The translations under genes and the position numbers were made by a program. A stretch of DNA of 64,000 nucleotides from positions 806,001 through 870,000 of the forward strand of contig OW818695.1 of assembly GCA_942493345.1 (NCBI GenBank), written 5' to 3'. Under the pieces are notes generated by a model. It was given only the letters and a program-made list of their open reading frames with translations, was not told the origin of the DNA and did no database searches. Each line of letters opens with the position of its first letter. The first letter of the stretch is position 1. Of this stretch, positions 26,322 to 35,815 are shown piece by piece. The stretch comes from GWE2-42-39 sp942493345 (GTDB lineage Bacteria > Bacteroidota > Bacteroidia > Bacteroidales > Prolixibacteraceae).

Positions 26322-27086
26322 TCAGACCAATACAACCTCAATTCCTCTTTCACGGATTATTTGTACAATATTGAGAGGAGCATCTTTGTCTGTAATAATT
26401 TTGTGAATTTGACCAATGTCGCAAATTTTACCAAACCCTCGTTTTCCAAATTTCGACGAATCTGCCAGAACGATTACTTCCTGTGCCGCTTTTATCATGT
26501 ATTGATTGAGATGAGCCTCTGCAATATTGCTGGTTGTTAATCCGAAATCAAGATCGATCCCATCGACCCCGATGAATAACTTATTACACATCAATTCACT
26601 CAGCAAACTTTCAGCATCCGGTCCAATAACTGAAGCAGAGTTTTTCCGTGTTGACCCTCCCAACTGGATCACTTCTATATTCGGTTTATAATAAAGAGAC
26701 AGGGTCACTTTTACAGAAGAAGTAATTACAGTAAGAGGTTCTGTAAGCGTAATCTTTTGCGCGAAATTCAATACAGTCGTTCCTGAAGCAATAATAATCC
26801 GGTCGTTCTTTTTCAATAACAAATTTGCAGCTTCAGCAATGCGCAACTTCTCGTCGACCTGAATTTTCTCTTTCTCGTCAATATGCCGGTCATCAATAAG
26901 GGAACTCACCGGACTTGCACTTCCATGACTTCGGAAAAGCATTTTTCTTTTTTCGAGTTCTTTCAAATCCTTTCGAATAGTAACTTCCGAAACACCTAAC
27001 CGATCACTTAGATCTTGCACCCTGACATAGCCGTCCTTTTCCAATTCGGTTAATATTATCTTATGCCTTTTTGCAATATTTCTCAT
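26322..27086 (-). CDS. DeoR-family transcriptional repressor (GlpR-like)
   Basis: A 254-residue regulator with an N-terminal helix-turn-helix (RVQDLSDRLGVSEVTIRKD, about 22-40) and a C-terminal DeoR sugar-phosphate sensor domain, including the IIASGTTVLNFA phosphate loop and VLADSSKFG. The ATG at 27086 gives the family-typical MRNIAKRHKIIL; a longer frame upstream is not typical. It is divergent from glpD and separated by about 550 bases, which fits a GlpR role in repressing the G3P genes. The effector is inferred from that position. Confidence 0.88.
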   Translation of the reverse strand: MRNIAKRHKIILTELEKDGYVRVQDLSDRLGVSEVTIRKDLKELEKRKMLFRSHGSASPVSSLIDDRHIDEKEKIQVDEKLRIAEAANLLLKKNDRIIIASGTTVLNFAQKITLTEPLTVITSSVKVTLSLYYKPNIEVIQLGGSTRKNSASVIGPDAESLLSELMCNKLFIGVDGIDLDFGLTTSNIAEAHLNQYMIKAAQEVIVLADSSKFGKRGFGKICDIGQIHKIITDKDAPLNIVQIIRERGIEVVLV

Positions 27087-27639
27087 GAGTTGTCTAATTA
27101 ATTGAAATATTTTAATCGTAACCAAAGGTATAAAATAAAAGTGTAACTGACGAATCAACATTAAAATCTCAATCACATAAATAGACGCAACTACCGACAA
27201 TCAATGCTTATAGAACCGGGTGAGAATGCTATTTTATAAATCTCTTGAATTTTCAATCTCCTAAATACAGATAAAAAAACATGAATATTTTAATGGATTA
27301 ATTACTCATACGATTTTCATCCAATTTGCTAAGAACAAAAGAAAGAAGTGGAAAAAAATCAGACAAGTACGTTTATTCATTCCTTCGAATATAATAAAAC
27401 AGAACCGAAAATCGGAACATATAAAATAGAATATGAAACCTAAAAATAGACCATATCAAAACAAATAAATTTCAAAAACTTTCGTTTTTATTTTGATTTA
27501 TTAAAAACACCTTCTATTTTTATATTGTTTTTACAATTAGGAAACATTTACACATTCAAAACGATGAATGGAGAAATAGAATATTAAAAGGTTATTCATA
27601 AAAGTCGATCGTTAAAACCATATTAAAACACAAAATAAA
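27087..27639. promoter_or_regulatory. Divergent control region with a candidate glpD promoter
   Basis: TTTG at 27492-27495, 19 bases, TATTTTTA at 27515-27522 fits the Bacteroidetes promoter consensus with one mismatch and correct spacing, directed toward glpD. The remaining sequence is AT-rich with weak inverted repeats only; no operator could be assigned and no gene is visible. Confidence 0.45.
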
Positions 27640-29205
27640 GTGAAAAGAGAAGATCTCATCAAACAATTGAAAAACTCCAAACAGCAATGGGATTTTATTG
27701 TTGTCGGAGGAGGAGCTACCGGGTTAGGAACTGCTGTAGATGCTGCCAGCCGGGGCTATCGTACAATTTTACTAGAACAGTCAGATTTTGCGAAAGGTAC
27801 TTCCAGTCGAAGTACTAAATTAGTTCATGGAGGAGTCCGCTATTTGGCGCAGGGAGATGTTCAAATGGTAATAGGAGCATTGCACGAACGTGGCCGCATG
27901 AGAAAAAATGCCCCCCATTTGGTAAAAGATATGCGTTTTATTATCGGCAATTATCGATGGTGGGAAAAATCGTTTTACACCATCGGTCTGACGATGTATG
28001 ATGTTCTGGCCGGACGGTTAGGACTTGGTCGTTCGTTGCCTCTTCTGAAAAAAACGGTAAGAAAAGAAATCCCCGCATTGAAACAAGACGGATTGAGAGG
28101 TGGGGTCGTTTATCATGACGGGCAGTTTGACGATTCCCGTATGGCCATCACACTTGCCCAGACTGCAGTAGATCATGGAGCTGTGTGCTTGAATTACATA
28201 AAAGTAACCGAATTGATAAAAGATGATTCGGGGAAAATTACAGGAGTCGTTGCTATTGACCAGCTATCAGGAGAACAATACACCATAAATACAAAAGTTG
28301 TCGTTAATGCCACCGGCGTTTTTGTCGATGATATTATGAAAATGGATGCACCGGAAACCAAAAAGAAAGTTCGTCCGAGCCAGGGAGTACACTTGGTTGT
28401 TGACAGTAAATTTTTAGGGGGCAATTCGGCATTGATGATTCCAAAGACGAAAGACGGACGCGTGTTGTTCGGCGTCCCGTGGCACGGGAAAGTCGTTTTG
28501 GGAACGACAGACACTCCGTTAAACGAAGCAGTACTGGAACCACGCGCACTGGAAGAAGAAGTGAATTTCATTTTAGATCAGGCTGGTCAGTACCTTGATA
28601 TAAAACCAACAAGGGCCGATGTGCTGTGTGTATTTGCCGGGTTGCGTCCATTGGCAGCTCCGAGCCACGATGAATCGAAAAAGACAAAAGAAATTTCAAG
28701 AAACCATAAAACATATAAATCGAAATCGGGATTACTTACGATTACCGGCGGGAAATGGACGACCTATCGCGAAATGGGCGAGGACGCGGTGAATCTTGCT
28801 ATTCAAATGGGCGATTTGACTCCCAAAAAATGCATTACAAAGAATCTGAAAGTACATGGATACGCAAAAAAAATCGACGATTCGAACTGGAACTATGTAT
28901 ATGGCAGCGACGTCGAGAAAATCAATGTACTGAAAAACGAAGACAAAGAGAATGCAACTCTTTTGCATCCGAAATACACGTTTACGGTAGCTCATGTTAT
29001 TTGGGCGGTCAGGGAAGAACAAGCACAGAGCGTTGAAGATGTTTTGGCACGCCGGGTAAGGGCATTGTTCCTGGATGCAAAAGCTGCAATCGAAATGGCG
29101 CCGAAAGTTGCTTCGATTATGGCCAAAGAAATGAACAAAACAGGAGAATGGGCAGAACAGCAAGTAACCGATTTTACAAATTTGGCAAAAGGCTATATTT
29201 TGTAA
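27640..29205 (+). CDS. glpD: Glycerol-3-phosphate dehydrogenase, FAD-dependent
   Basis: GlpD oxidises glycerol 3-phosphate to dihydroxyacetone phosphate at the cytoplasmic membrane and feeds electrons to the quinone pool. The 521-residue protein shows the FAD motif VVGGGATGLGTAVDAASRGY, the GTSSRSTKLVHGGVRYL signature and the C-terminal TITGGKWTTYREMGEDAV. Initiation is at GTG 27640; no ATG is in range. glpT follows 52 bases later. No glycerol kinase gene is present, which suggests that the substrate arrives as G3P. Confidence 0.95.
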   Translation: MKREDLIKQLKNSKQQWDFIVVGGGATGLGTAVDAASRGYRTILLEQSDFAKGTSSRSTKLVHGGVRYLAQGDVQMVIGALHERGRMRKNAPHLVKDMRFIIGNYRWWEKSFYTIGLTMYDVLAGRLGLGRSLPLLKKTVRKEIPALKQDGLRGGVVYHDGQFDDSRMAITLAQTAVDHGAVCLNYIKVTELIKDDSGKITGVVAIDQLSGEQYTINTKVVVNATGVFVDDIMKMDAPETKKKVRPSQGVHLVVDSKFLGGNSALMIPKTKDGRVLFGVPWHGKVVLGTTDTPLNEAVLEPRALEEEVNFILDQAGQYLDIKPTRADVLCVFAGLRPLAAPSHDESKKTKEISRNHKTYKSKSGLLTITGGKWTTYREMGEDAVNLAIQMGDLTPKKCITKNLKVHGYAKKIDDSNWNYVYGSDVEKINVLKNEDKENATLLHPKYTFTVAHVIWAVREEQAQSVEDVLARRVRALFLDAKAAIEMAPKVASIMAKEMNKTGEWAEQQVTDFTNLAKGYIL

Positions 29206-29257
29206 TACCAGTCTGTTACTTTTGTGTTCGTGAGAAAAACAAATGAAAAGATAAAAA

Positions 29258-30721
29258 ATGAACATCATATCAAACATGCTGAAGCCTCCGGCAAACAAGG
29301 AATTATTGCCAAAGGAGAAGATTGATGCAGAATATAAAAAAATGAGACTTAAGGTATTTTTAGGTGCATTTTTGGGCTACGCTGCATATTATCTTGTTCG
29401 GAAAAATCTCGCCATCGCAATTCCAGGAATGATTCAACCGATAGAAAGTGGAGGATTGGGCTATACTAAATTACAACTGGGAATTGCTCTCTCTGCCATT
29501 TCTATTGCCTATGCATTCAGTAAATTTATAATGGGGGCATTATCCGACCGTTCTGATGCCAGAAAATTTCTGGTAATCGGATTGATTCTCTCCTCTATTC
29601 TGATGATGTCTGTGGGATTATTTTCATTTGCAACAAGTTCGGTTGCTATCATTTTCACATTTATGCTGATTATTGGATGGCTTTCCGGAATGGGATGGCC
29701 TCCCTGCGGGAGAGTTATGGTTCACTGGTTCTCTCATAACGAGCGAAGCTTTAAAATGTCCGTATGGAACACTTCACATACATTCGGAAGCGGATTGATG
29801 GGAAATCTTGCTGCTGTCGGAACAACTCTTATCGGAGGTTTCTTTTTGGTGGATATTGGCGGTGGGTTAATGGTGGAACAAAGCTGGAGATCCGTTTTTG
29901 TATTCCCCAGCGCAATCGCTTTGGTGATAGCTATATTCTGCTGGTGGGCTTTGAGAGATACACCTCAGTCCTGTGGATTACCTCCCATTGATCAGTACAG
30001 AAATGATGTCTCTGTAAAAAAAGAGCTGAGTTCTGATGCAAAAATTCCGATCAAGGAATTATTCATAAAATACATATTCAAGAATAAAATTCTTTGGCTG
30101 ATTGCGTTGGCAAATATATTTGTATACCTGGTACGGTATGGTATCGGCGACTGGTCTCCAACTTACTGTCAGGAGTCTGGTTTGCTAAATAGCGCTCAGA
30201 GTAAAATGGCCTTTTCATTGCACAATTATGCAGGTATTCCGGGGACAATTTTATGCGGATTGATTTCGGCAAAACTATTCAAAGGAAGATGTGCCCCTGC
30301 CAACGTAATATATATGTTACTTGTTGCAGTATGTATTGTTTTGTATTGGAAAGCTGCACCGATAGCATCATTTTTCGCTCAGACATTTTCTACTGATCCT
30401 GTTTCTACCACCGTAACGGTTGTCTATTCCTCTTTAATCGGAATAGGATTTTTCATTTATGGACCTGTTGCTCTTATCGGAGTTCAAGCAGTCAATCTGG
30501 TTCCAAAAAACGCAGCAGGCACAGCCGCCGGATTTGTCGGATTATTTGGATATCTGATAGGTGATGCTCTCTTGTCAAAAGTTTTAATCGGAGCAGTTGC
30601 CGATAACGCTGATTTTGGGTGGGAGGCAACGTTCTGGATTTTTATTGTTGCCAGCATTTTAGCTGCATTTTTCTCCGCTACAACATGGAAAAGAGAAAAA
30701 GCTGCCTGTACTCTACATTGA
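29258..30721 (+). CDS. glpT: Glycerol-3-phosphate transporter (OPA family, MFS)
   Basis: A 487-residue, 12-segment inner-membrane antiporter of the organophosphate:phosphate family. The signature GYAAYYLVRKNLAIAIPGM near residue 40 holds the phosphate-binding Arg, and GMGWPPCGRVMVHWFS is typical of the family. The best-known members exchange G3P for phosphate. UhpT/PgtP-type relatives take other sugar phosphates, but co-location with glpD makes G3P the likely substrate. Confidence 0.9.
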   Translation: MNIISNMLKPPANKELLPKEKIDAEYKKMRLKVFLGAFLGYAAYYLVRKNLAIAIPGMIQPIESGGLGYTKLQLGIALSAISIAYAFSKFIMGALSDRSDARKFLVIGLILSSILMMSVGLFSFATSSVAIIFTFMLIIGWLSGMGWPPCGRVMVHWFSHNERSFKMSVWNTSHTFGSGLMGNLAAVGTTLIGGFFLVDIGGGLMVEQSWRSVFVFPSAIALVIAIFCWWALRDTPQSCGLPPIDQYRNDVSVKKELSSDAKIPIKELFIKYIFKNKILWLIALANIFVYLVRYGIGDWSPTYCQESGLLNSAQSKMAFSLHNYAGIPGTILCGLISAKLFKGRCAPANVIYMLLVAVCIVLYWKAAPIASFFAQTFSTDPVSTTVTVVYSSLIGIGFFIYGPVALIGVQAVNLVPKNAAGTAAGFVGLFGYLIGDALLSKVLIGAVADNADFGWEATFWIFIVASILAAFFSATTWKREKAACTLH

Positions 30722-30770
30722 GAATAGATCTATGAAAGATGTAATTTTATATACATAAACTAAAACGAAG

Positions 30771-30797
30771 AAGGCTCCCTAAACAAAGGGGAGCCTT
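30771..30797 (+). other. GC-rich intercistronic stem-loop without U-tract
   Basis: AAGGCTCCC (30771-30779) and GGGAGCCTT (30789-30797) form a perfect 9-bp stem in the gap between glpT and the HAD phosphatase gene. The following bases (GCTCCG) are not a U-tract, so it may stabilise or process the mRNA rather than end it. Confidence 0.55.
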
Positions 30798-30818
30798 GCT
30801 CCGTATAAGAAGAAGAAC

Positions 30819-31748
30819 ATGAAAAAAATCGCAATAATTTGTTTTCTGTTTCCATTTTGCTTGTTACAAGAAATACAAGCCCAAACTTTTCGCCCGGTGA
30901 AAGGCTGGTCGCAGGAAATAAATGACAAACTCGAAAGTTTATTAAATTCAACCATCCCCATGAAAGAAAGGAAGGTTGCCGTGTTTGACTGTGACGGAAC
31001 CACCTTTGGCCAGGTTCCTCATTATCTGGCCGATGAAGCTCTTTATCAATATGCCGATGAAGTGCTAAAAAAAAGAAATGATAAAGAGGCGAAGGAAAAA
31101 CTTGCAATTCTCAACAGGATGGTTAAAGACGGTGACAATGTCGGAAAACCATACGTTGAAGATAGGGTTCATTTTCTATCAGGATTAACTCCGGAAGAAA
31201 TTGAAACAATTGGCTACGATTGCTACCGCAAATCATATAAAGGAAAGTTCTATCCGGAAATGAAAGAATTTATTGCCAACCTGAAAGAGTATGGCTTCGA
31301 AGTTTGGATTTTGACTGCGTCACCTGAACAACTTTATCAGAAGTTTGTTTCTGAAGAGTTCGGGATGTCAAACATTTATGTAGTTGGAGCCAAATGTGTG
31401 ATTAAAGATGGAATAACGACTGGTGAAATCATTCCTCCTATTCCACAAGACGATGGAAAAGCGCATACGATAGAAACATTTATCAAAGCACGTCCGCTTA
31501 TTGTAGGTGGGAACAGTCGCGGAGATATGGACATGCTGAATGAATCATTCGGGTTAAAAATAGTAGTAAACCCCGATGATGTTACTGTCCGTGGGCCGGA
31601 AGATGGTTCGATGAATGGATACACGGTAAAATCATATTGGGAAAAAGAAGGAGCATTGATCGTAAAATGTAATGATGTTGCTGATCCGAAAGTCAAATTT
31701 CACACAACAGACTGGAAAATAAGACAGAACAGGTCAAATCCTAAATAA
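30819..31748 (+). CDS. Secreted HAD-superfamily phosphatase
   Basis: A 309-residue protein with a signal peptide (MKKIAIICFLFPFCLLQEIQAQ), so periplasmic or exported. HAD motifs are visible: nucleophile and acid D57-C-D59-G-T in VAVFDCDGTTFG, motif II in WILTASPEQ and the acidic motif IV in GGNSRGDMDML. The layout resembles phosphoserine-phosphatase-like HAD enzymes. Together with GlpT and the metallophosphatase it may release G3P or phosphate from organophosphates outside the cytoplasm; the substrate is unknown. Confidence 0.85.
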   Translation: MKKIAIICFLFPFCLLQEIQAQTFRPVKGWSQEINDKLESLLNSTIPMKERKVAVFDCDGTTFGQVPHYLADEALYQYADEVLKKRNDKEAKEKLAILNRMVKDGDNVGKPYVEDRVHFLSGLTPEEIETIGYDCYRKSYKGKFYPEMKEFIANLKEYGFEVWILTASPEQLYQKFVSEEFGMSNIYVVGAKCVIKDGITTGEIIPPIPQDDGKAHTIETFIKARPLIVGGNSRGDMDMLNESFGLKIVVNPDDVTVRGPEDGSMNGYTVKSYWEKEGALIVKCNDVADPKVKFHTTDWKIRQNRSNPK

Positions 31749-31816
31749 TGAAGATAAACGCAAAAAGTGTTGAAAAAAGGCAGACCTGAGATAAAACTAA
31801 AAAATACGAATTCCAC

Positions 31817-33769
31817 ATGTTTAAAATTAATTCAATCTTAATCGTTATTTTCATCGGTCTGGTAAGTACGCTATACAGTTGTAAGGAAGACCCCGCTCCA
31901 GACCCATCAGACGATCTTAAAATTACAGGAGTCTCGATCCCTTCGAGTTTAGATCTTGCTCCCAACGGCAACATTACCCTCACCGGAAAAGGTTTTGCCT
32001 CAAATGACCAGATTCAACTGGCCTTGGCATCAGATCAGAGCAAAGTATATACCAGCACTGTCAGTTCCGTTACAGAGCAGACGGTAACCTTTCCCCTACC
32101 CGACGGAATTTCTTCCGGCACCTATAAGATTACAGTAATAAGAGGCAGCAAAAGCCTCCTCCTCGGATCGCTTGCCATCAATGTTATAGCCGGAATCATC
32201 ATTCCCGATGTAGCCGGAATGACCGTCAAGGGTGTCGTCTATTGCGATGGGAAAGGTATTTCTGACGTGGTTGTCTCCGATGGGTACGAAGTAACAACAA
32301 CCAATGGCAGTGGTATCTACTACCTTGCATCTCAAAAGCAAAGCGGATATGTATTTATTTCTATACCGGGAAATTACGAGATTACTACCGACAACAATAT
32401 TCCACAATTTTTTAAACGACTTGCCGGAGGAAGCACTGTTGAGCAAAAGGATTTTTCATTAATCAGTGCAAATAACAACAAACATGTTGTTCTGGCAATG
32501 GCCGACTGGCATTTGGCAAACCGGAATGATGACCTTTCACAATTTACAGGCAATGTTCTGCCTGATGTAAATTCCACCATCAACACATATCAATCAGCCG
32601 GAACAAAAGTTTATGTACTGACTCTGGGCGATATGAGTTGGGATATATACTGGTATGAAAATAATTTTGCACTTCCTGAATACCTTACTCAGATGAATAA
32701 AATCAATTGTACGGTATTTAATACAATGGGAAATCACGACAATGACCCTTATTTTGCCAACAACTGGTTAGCCGAGAGTAAATTCAAAAGCGTAGTGGGT
32801 CCCACTTATTATTCGTTTAACTTAGGAAGCGTCCACTACATCGTACTGGATGATATAGAATATCTCAATACTGGTGGTTCTCAGGGAGTAGTAGGAGCCC
32901 GTAACTATAACGATGTTATTGTTGCAGACGAGATGGCTTGGCTGAAAAAAGATTTGGCAACCATAAAAGACAAGAATACACCGATTGTCGTTGCCATGCA
33001 CATTCCATTATATAGAAATCCAACACTCGACAGCAATGGCAATGCAGTAAATAGTATCGGGCTCAATAACGGAAGCGAGTTAACTTCTTCGTTACAAGGT
33101 TTTTCCAAAGTACATTTATTAAGTGGCCACACACATATCAATTATTCTGTTGAATCTTCGGAATCGCTGATAGAACACAATACAGCGGCAGTTTGTGCCA
33201 CCTGGTGGTGGACTGGGAAAAACGGGTATGCCGGCAATCATACTTGCACCGATGGTAGCCCCGGAGGTTATGGAGTGTGGGAAATAAATGACGCCGATCT
33301 CAAATGGTATTATAAAAGTATCGGGAGTGTAAAGAATTATCAATTCAGGTCGTACGACTTAAATAAGGTGCAAATTACAGCGGCAAAATTTGCCCCCAAC
33401 TCTACCGATGCAGCATTGGCTTCGTATGCCGGTGTTTATGCGAATGCGAACAGTAACAACGAAGTCTTAATCAACGTTTGGGGATACGATCCGAAATGGA
33501 AAATCGAAGTCAAAGAAGCGGGCAAAACGCTAACCATCAACCGCGTGTCAGCAAAGGACCCGTTGCACATTATTTCCTACGAAGCGAAACGATTAAATGC
33601 AGGAGCAGTTCCTACTGATTCGTTTGTCACCGGTACAACTGCCCACATGTTCAAAGTTACAGCCTCAAGTGCTACGTCAACTCTTGAAATAACTGTTACC
33701 GACCGTTTCGGAAATGTTTATACAGAAACGATGACGCGTCCGAAAGACCTTACTTGTTTAATGAAATAA
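31817..33769 (+). CDS. Lipoprotein calcineurin-like phosphoesterase
   Basis: A 650-residue lipoprotein (lipobox ...STLYSC, then acidic residues). An IPT/TIG-like Ig domain (about 35-125) is followed by a short carboxypeptidase-regulatory-like segment (MTVKGVVYCDGKGI), the metallophosphatase core and a beta-rich C-terminal domain. Metal ligands are seen in MADWHL, TLGDMSWD, MGNHDND, VAMHIPLYR and LLSGHTHIN. It is surface or periplasm facing. Clustering with glpT, glpD and a HAD phosphatase suggests a phosphodiester substrate such as a glycerophosphodiester. This is inference. Confidence 0.9.
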   Translation: MFKINSILIVIFIGLVSTLYSCKEDPAPDPSDDLKITGVSIPSSLDLAPNGNITLTGKGFASNDQIQLALASDQSKVYTSTVSSVTEQTVTFPLPDGISSGTYKITVIRGSKSLLLGSLAINVIAGIIIPDVAGMTVKGVVYCDGKGISDVVVSDGYEVTTTNGSGIYYLASQKQSGYVFISIPGNYEITTDNNIPQFFKRLAGGSTVEQKDFSLISANNNKHVVLAMADWHLANRNDDLSQFTGNVLPDVNSTINTYQSAGTKVYVLTLGDMSWDIYWYENNFALPEYLTQMNKINCTVFNTMGNHDNDPYFANNWLAESKFKSVVGPTYYSFNLGSVHYIVLDDIEYLNTGGSQGVVGARNYNDVIVADEMAWLKKDLATIKDKNTPIVVAMHIPLYRNPTLDSNGNAVNSIGLNNGSELTSSLQGFSKVHLLSGHTHINYSVESSESLIEHNTAAVCATWWWTGKNGYAGNHTCTDGSPGGYGVWEINDADLKWYYKSIGSVKNYQFRSYDLNKVQITAAKFAPNSTDAALASYAGVYANANSNNEVLINVWGYDPKWKIEVKEAGKTLTINRVSAKDPLHIISYEAKRLNAGAVPTDSFVTGTTAHMFKVTASSATSTLEITVTDRFGNVYTETMTRPKDLTCLMK

Positions 33770-33781
33770 ACCTGCAAACTA

Positions 33782-33832
33782 ATTTTACCGGAGTTTCCTA
33801 AAATAATTATATGAAAGAAACTCCGGTAAAAT
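33782..33832 (+). terminator. Terminator of the GlpD/GlpT/phosphatase cluster
   Basis: ATTTTACCGGAGTTTC (33782-33797) pairs perfectly with GAAACTCCGGTAAAAT (33817-33832), a 16-bp stem 12 bases after the phosphoesterase stop. The U-tract is partly the stem itself (ATATTT after it). Confidence 0.75.
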
Positions 33833-33965
33833 ATTTGGTTCACGAAAAATTAATTTCGGTCAAATAAAAAAAGCCGTTATACCCTTTCATAAAATAAACC
33901 GGGAAATGCATACAATATATTGAAATCCCCTTACTCTCACCAACTAACTTCATCTCCATTTTTCA

Positions 33966-33973
33966 TATATTTG
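33966..33973 (+). promoter_or_regulatory. Candidate -7 element before the first ECF sigma gene
   Basis: TATATTTG matches TAnnTTTG exactly but lies only 8 bases before the annotated ATG and lacks a -33 TTTG. If used, the transcript would be nearly leaderless. Confidence 0.25.
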
Positions 33974-33981
33974 TTCACATT

Positions 33982-34560
33982 ATGGTTCATGAATACAAAG
34001 AGCAATTATTTTCAAAAATTAAGGAAGGAGATGAAAATGCTTTCAACAAAGCATTCGATTTGTATTACCCCCGGCTTTGCTTTTTTGCAGATAATATAAT
34101 TCATGATTTTGATTTGTCTCGCTCCATTGTCCAGCAGGTTTTTGTTGATCTTTGGATCAGCCATAAAAATTTGGATATTCTTTTTTCATTAAAATCATAC
34201 CTTTTTCAGGCAGTAAAAAACGAGGCCTTCGACATACTCAAACACCGGAAGGTTGAAACCAAATATTTGCAAAGCTTTCGGGAAAAAGATGAGCAAGGTT
34301 GGTTTCATGATCAAATTGAAGAGGCCGAGCTTAATGACAAGATCAACAATGCAATACAGGAACTGCCGCCCAGGTGCAGGGATATTTTTATGCTTTGTCG
34401 TTTCGATGAGCTAAAATACTCGGAAATTGCCGACCGATTGGATATTTCTGTAAAAACGGTTGAAATGCAAATCAGTATTGCTCTAAAAAAAATGAGAGAT
34501 AAATTATCTCAATATCAATCAATTAACTTATTATTTTTTCTTTTTTCAAAGAAAAAATGA
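33982..34560 (+). CDS. ECF sigma factor (FecI-like), module 1
   Basis: A 192-residue RpoE/FecI-type sigma factor: region 2 (about 15-85, including VQQVFVDLWI) and region 4 (about 120-175, LPPRCRDIFMLCRFDELKYSEIADRL and SVKTVEMQISIALKKMR). It is followed 63 bases later by a FecR anti-sigma gene and then susC/susD, the trans-envelope signalling arrangement known from Bacteroidota. It should activate its own SusCD operon when the cognate ligand docks at SusC. Confidence 0.93.
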   Translation: MVHEYKEQLFSKIKEGDENAFNKAFDLYYPRLCFFADNIIHDFDLSRSIVQQVFVDLWISHKNLDILFSLKSYLFQAVKNEAFDILKHRKVETKYLQSFREKDEQGWFHDQIEEAELNDKINNAIQELPPRCRDIFMLCRFDELKYSEIADRLDISVKTVEMQISIALKKMRDKLSQYQSINLLFFLFSKKK

Positions 34561-34623
34561 ATTCCTTACAGGGTATCCATCAACTTTGTCGCCTAAGCAA
34601 TAAATAAAAATTTCGAAAGGCAA

Positions 34624-35625
34624 ATGGAATCTGAAAATAATTATTCCCAAATGTTGATTGGCAAAAAACTCAGCGACGAGGCGACGAATGAGGAATTAAC
34701 AGAACTAGATAACTGGATTAATTTCGATATTAAAAACAAAAAACTTTTTGAAGAAAACGAACATATTTGGCAAATTAGCCACAAATTATTTTCTTCAGAA
34801 GAAATATTGAAGGATAAAAAGAAAATAGAAGATCAAATAAAACTTCAACTTCGCCAAAAACAAAAAAAGTCACAGCTTCTACTTTTTTATCGAATTGCGG
34901 CGGTTCTTGCAATCCCTTTTTTCCTAGCTATCGGATGGTATGCAGGAACTCACAATGCTGGTTTTTCGAAAGATTTATTTTGTGAAGTGACAGCACCCAA
35001 AGGACAAATTGCCGAATGTGTGCTGGTTGACGGCACCAAAGTATGGCTGAATACCGGATCCACAATTCAATATAATCCAACACGTTGGAATAAAAACAGG
35101 TTAATAAAGCTGACGGGGGAAGCATATTTTAAAGTTGCAAAAGATCGGTACAAACCGTTTATTGTTGAAACATCTGACGTGCAGGTAAAAGTTCTAGGAA
35201 CCTCGTTTAATGTAAAAGCCTATCCAGACGAAACAACCACAGAAACGACTTTGGAAGAAGGGCGGATTCAACTTTCGTTCAATGATCTTCCAGGGCAGGC
35301 GCCGGTTGAACTCAATCCGGGAGATCATGCAGTTTACCAAACAGACAATAAAAAATTGAACATTGAAAAGACCGATACGTATATGCTGACTGCATGGCGC
35401 AACGGAAAATACATTTTCAAAGATGCCGATCTGAAAACCATTGTTCAGCAACTTGAAAAATTATACGATGTCCACATTTATCTTAAAAATGAACAGATGG
35501 GACAATTGCGGTTTCGGGGAATGTTTGAGTACAATAAAAATATTTTGGATGCACTGGAAACCATCGAACGGTCAACTTCATTGAAATATCACATGAAAGG
35601 TCGTGACATTTGGATTGAAAAGTGA
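34624..35625 (+). CDS. FecR-type anti-sigma factor, module 1
   Basis: A 333-residue inner-membrane protein: N-terminal cytoplasmic sigma-binding region (1-80), one transmembrane helix (about 82-104, FYRIAAVLAIPFFLAIGWYAG), periplasmic FecR domain (about 113-215, SPKG/VWLNTGSTIQY-like motifs) and a C-terminal DUF4974-like domain (about 255-330). It would receive the signal from the STN domain of the SusC encoded downstream and release the ECF sigma factor. Confidence 0.93.
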   Translation: MESENNYSQMLIGKKLSDEATNEELTELDNWINFDIKNKKLFEENEHIWQISHKLFSSEEILKDKKKIEDQIKLQLRQKQKKSQLLLFYRIAAVLAIPFFLAIGWYAGTHNAGFSKDLFCEVTAPKGQIAECVLVDGTKVWLNTGSTIQYNPTRWNKNRLIKLTGEAYFKVAKDRYKPFIVETSDVQVKVLGTSFNVKAYPDETTTETTLEEGRIQLSFNDLPGQAPVELNPGDHAVYQTDNKKLNIEKTDTYMLTAWRNGKYIFKDADLKTIVQQLEKLYDVHIYLKNEQMGQLRFRGMFEYNKNILDALETIERSTSLKYHMKGRDIWIEK

Positions 35626-35733
35626 TAGCAAAATGTTACAGATTATTAATAACTAATTAATAAAATCAATAAAAATGGAAGATATATTTGACACTTGATT
35701 TTTGTAATACTGCACGAGAATGAAGGCTCATGC

Positions 35734-35772
35734 AAAAAAACAACAGGAACAGCTACCAACTATCCCTGTTGT
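35734..35772 (-). terminator. Minus-strand intrinsic terminator upstream of susC 1
   Basis: ACAACAGG (35740-35747) and CCTGTTGT (35765-35772) form an 8-bp stem. A-run 35734-35740 gives a seven-base U-tract on the minus strand. No minus-strand protein gene ends here, so the natural reading is termination of an RNA antisense to the susC leader. An A-run on the other side means that the plus strand has no U-tract. Confidence 0.55.
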
Positions 35773-35802
35773 AAAAAAACGAAGATCATTTTTTTAACGA
35801 TT
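35734..35802 (-). ncRNA. Candidate cis-antisense RNA to the susC 1 leader
   Basis: Bounded by the minus-strand terminator at 35734-35772 and by TAAATTTG (complement of 35809-35816), an exact -7 consensus on the minus strand. The predicted RNA is about 70 nt. Small antisense RNAs between anti-sigma and susC homologues (DonS type) are known in Bacteroides. The weak point is the missing -33 element, and the -7 match overlaps the susC start codon. Confidence 0.3.
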
Positions 35803-35815
35803 AACATTCAAATTT

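Noticed and set aside
27418..27435. CATAT/ATATG inverted repeat as a GlpR operator
   Set aside because: The arms are short and AT-rich, expected by chance in this region, and not repeated near the candidate promoter.
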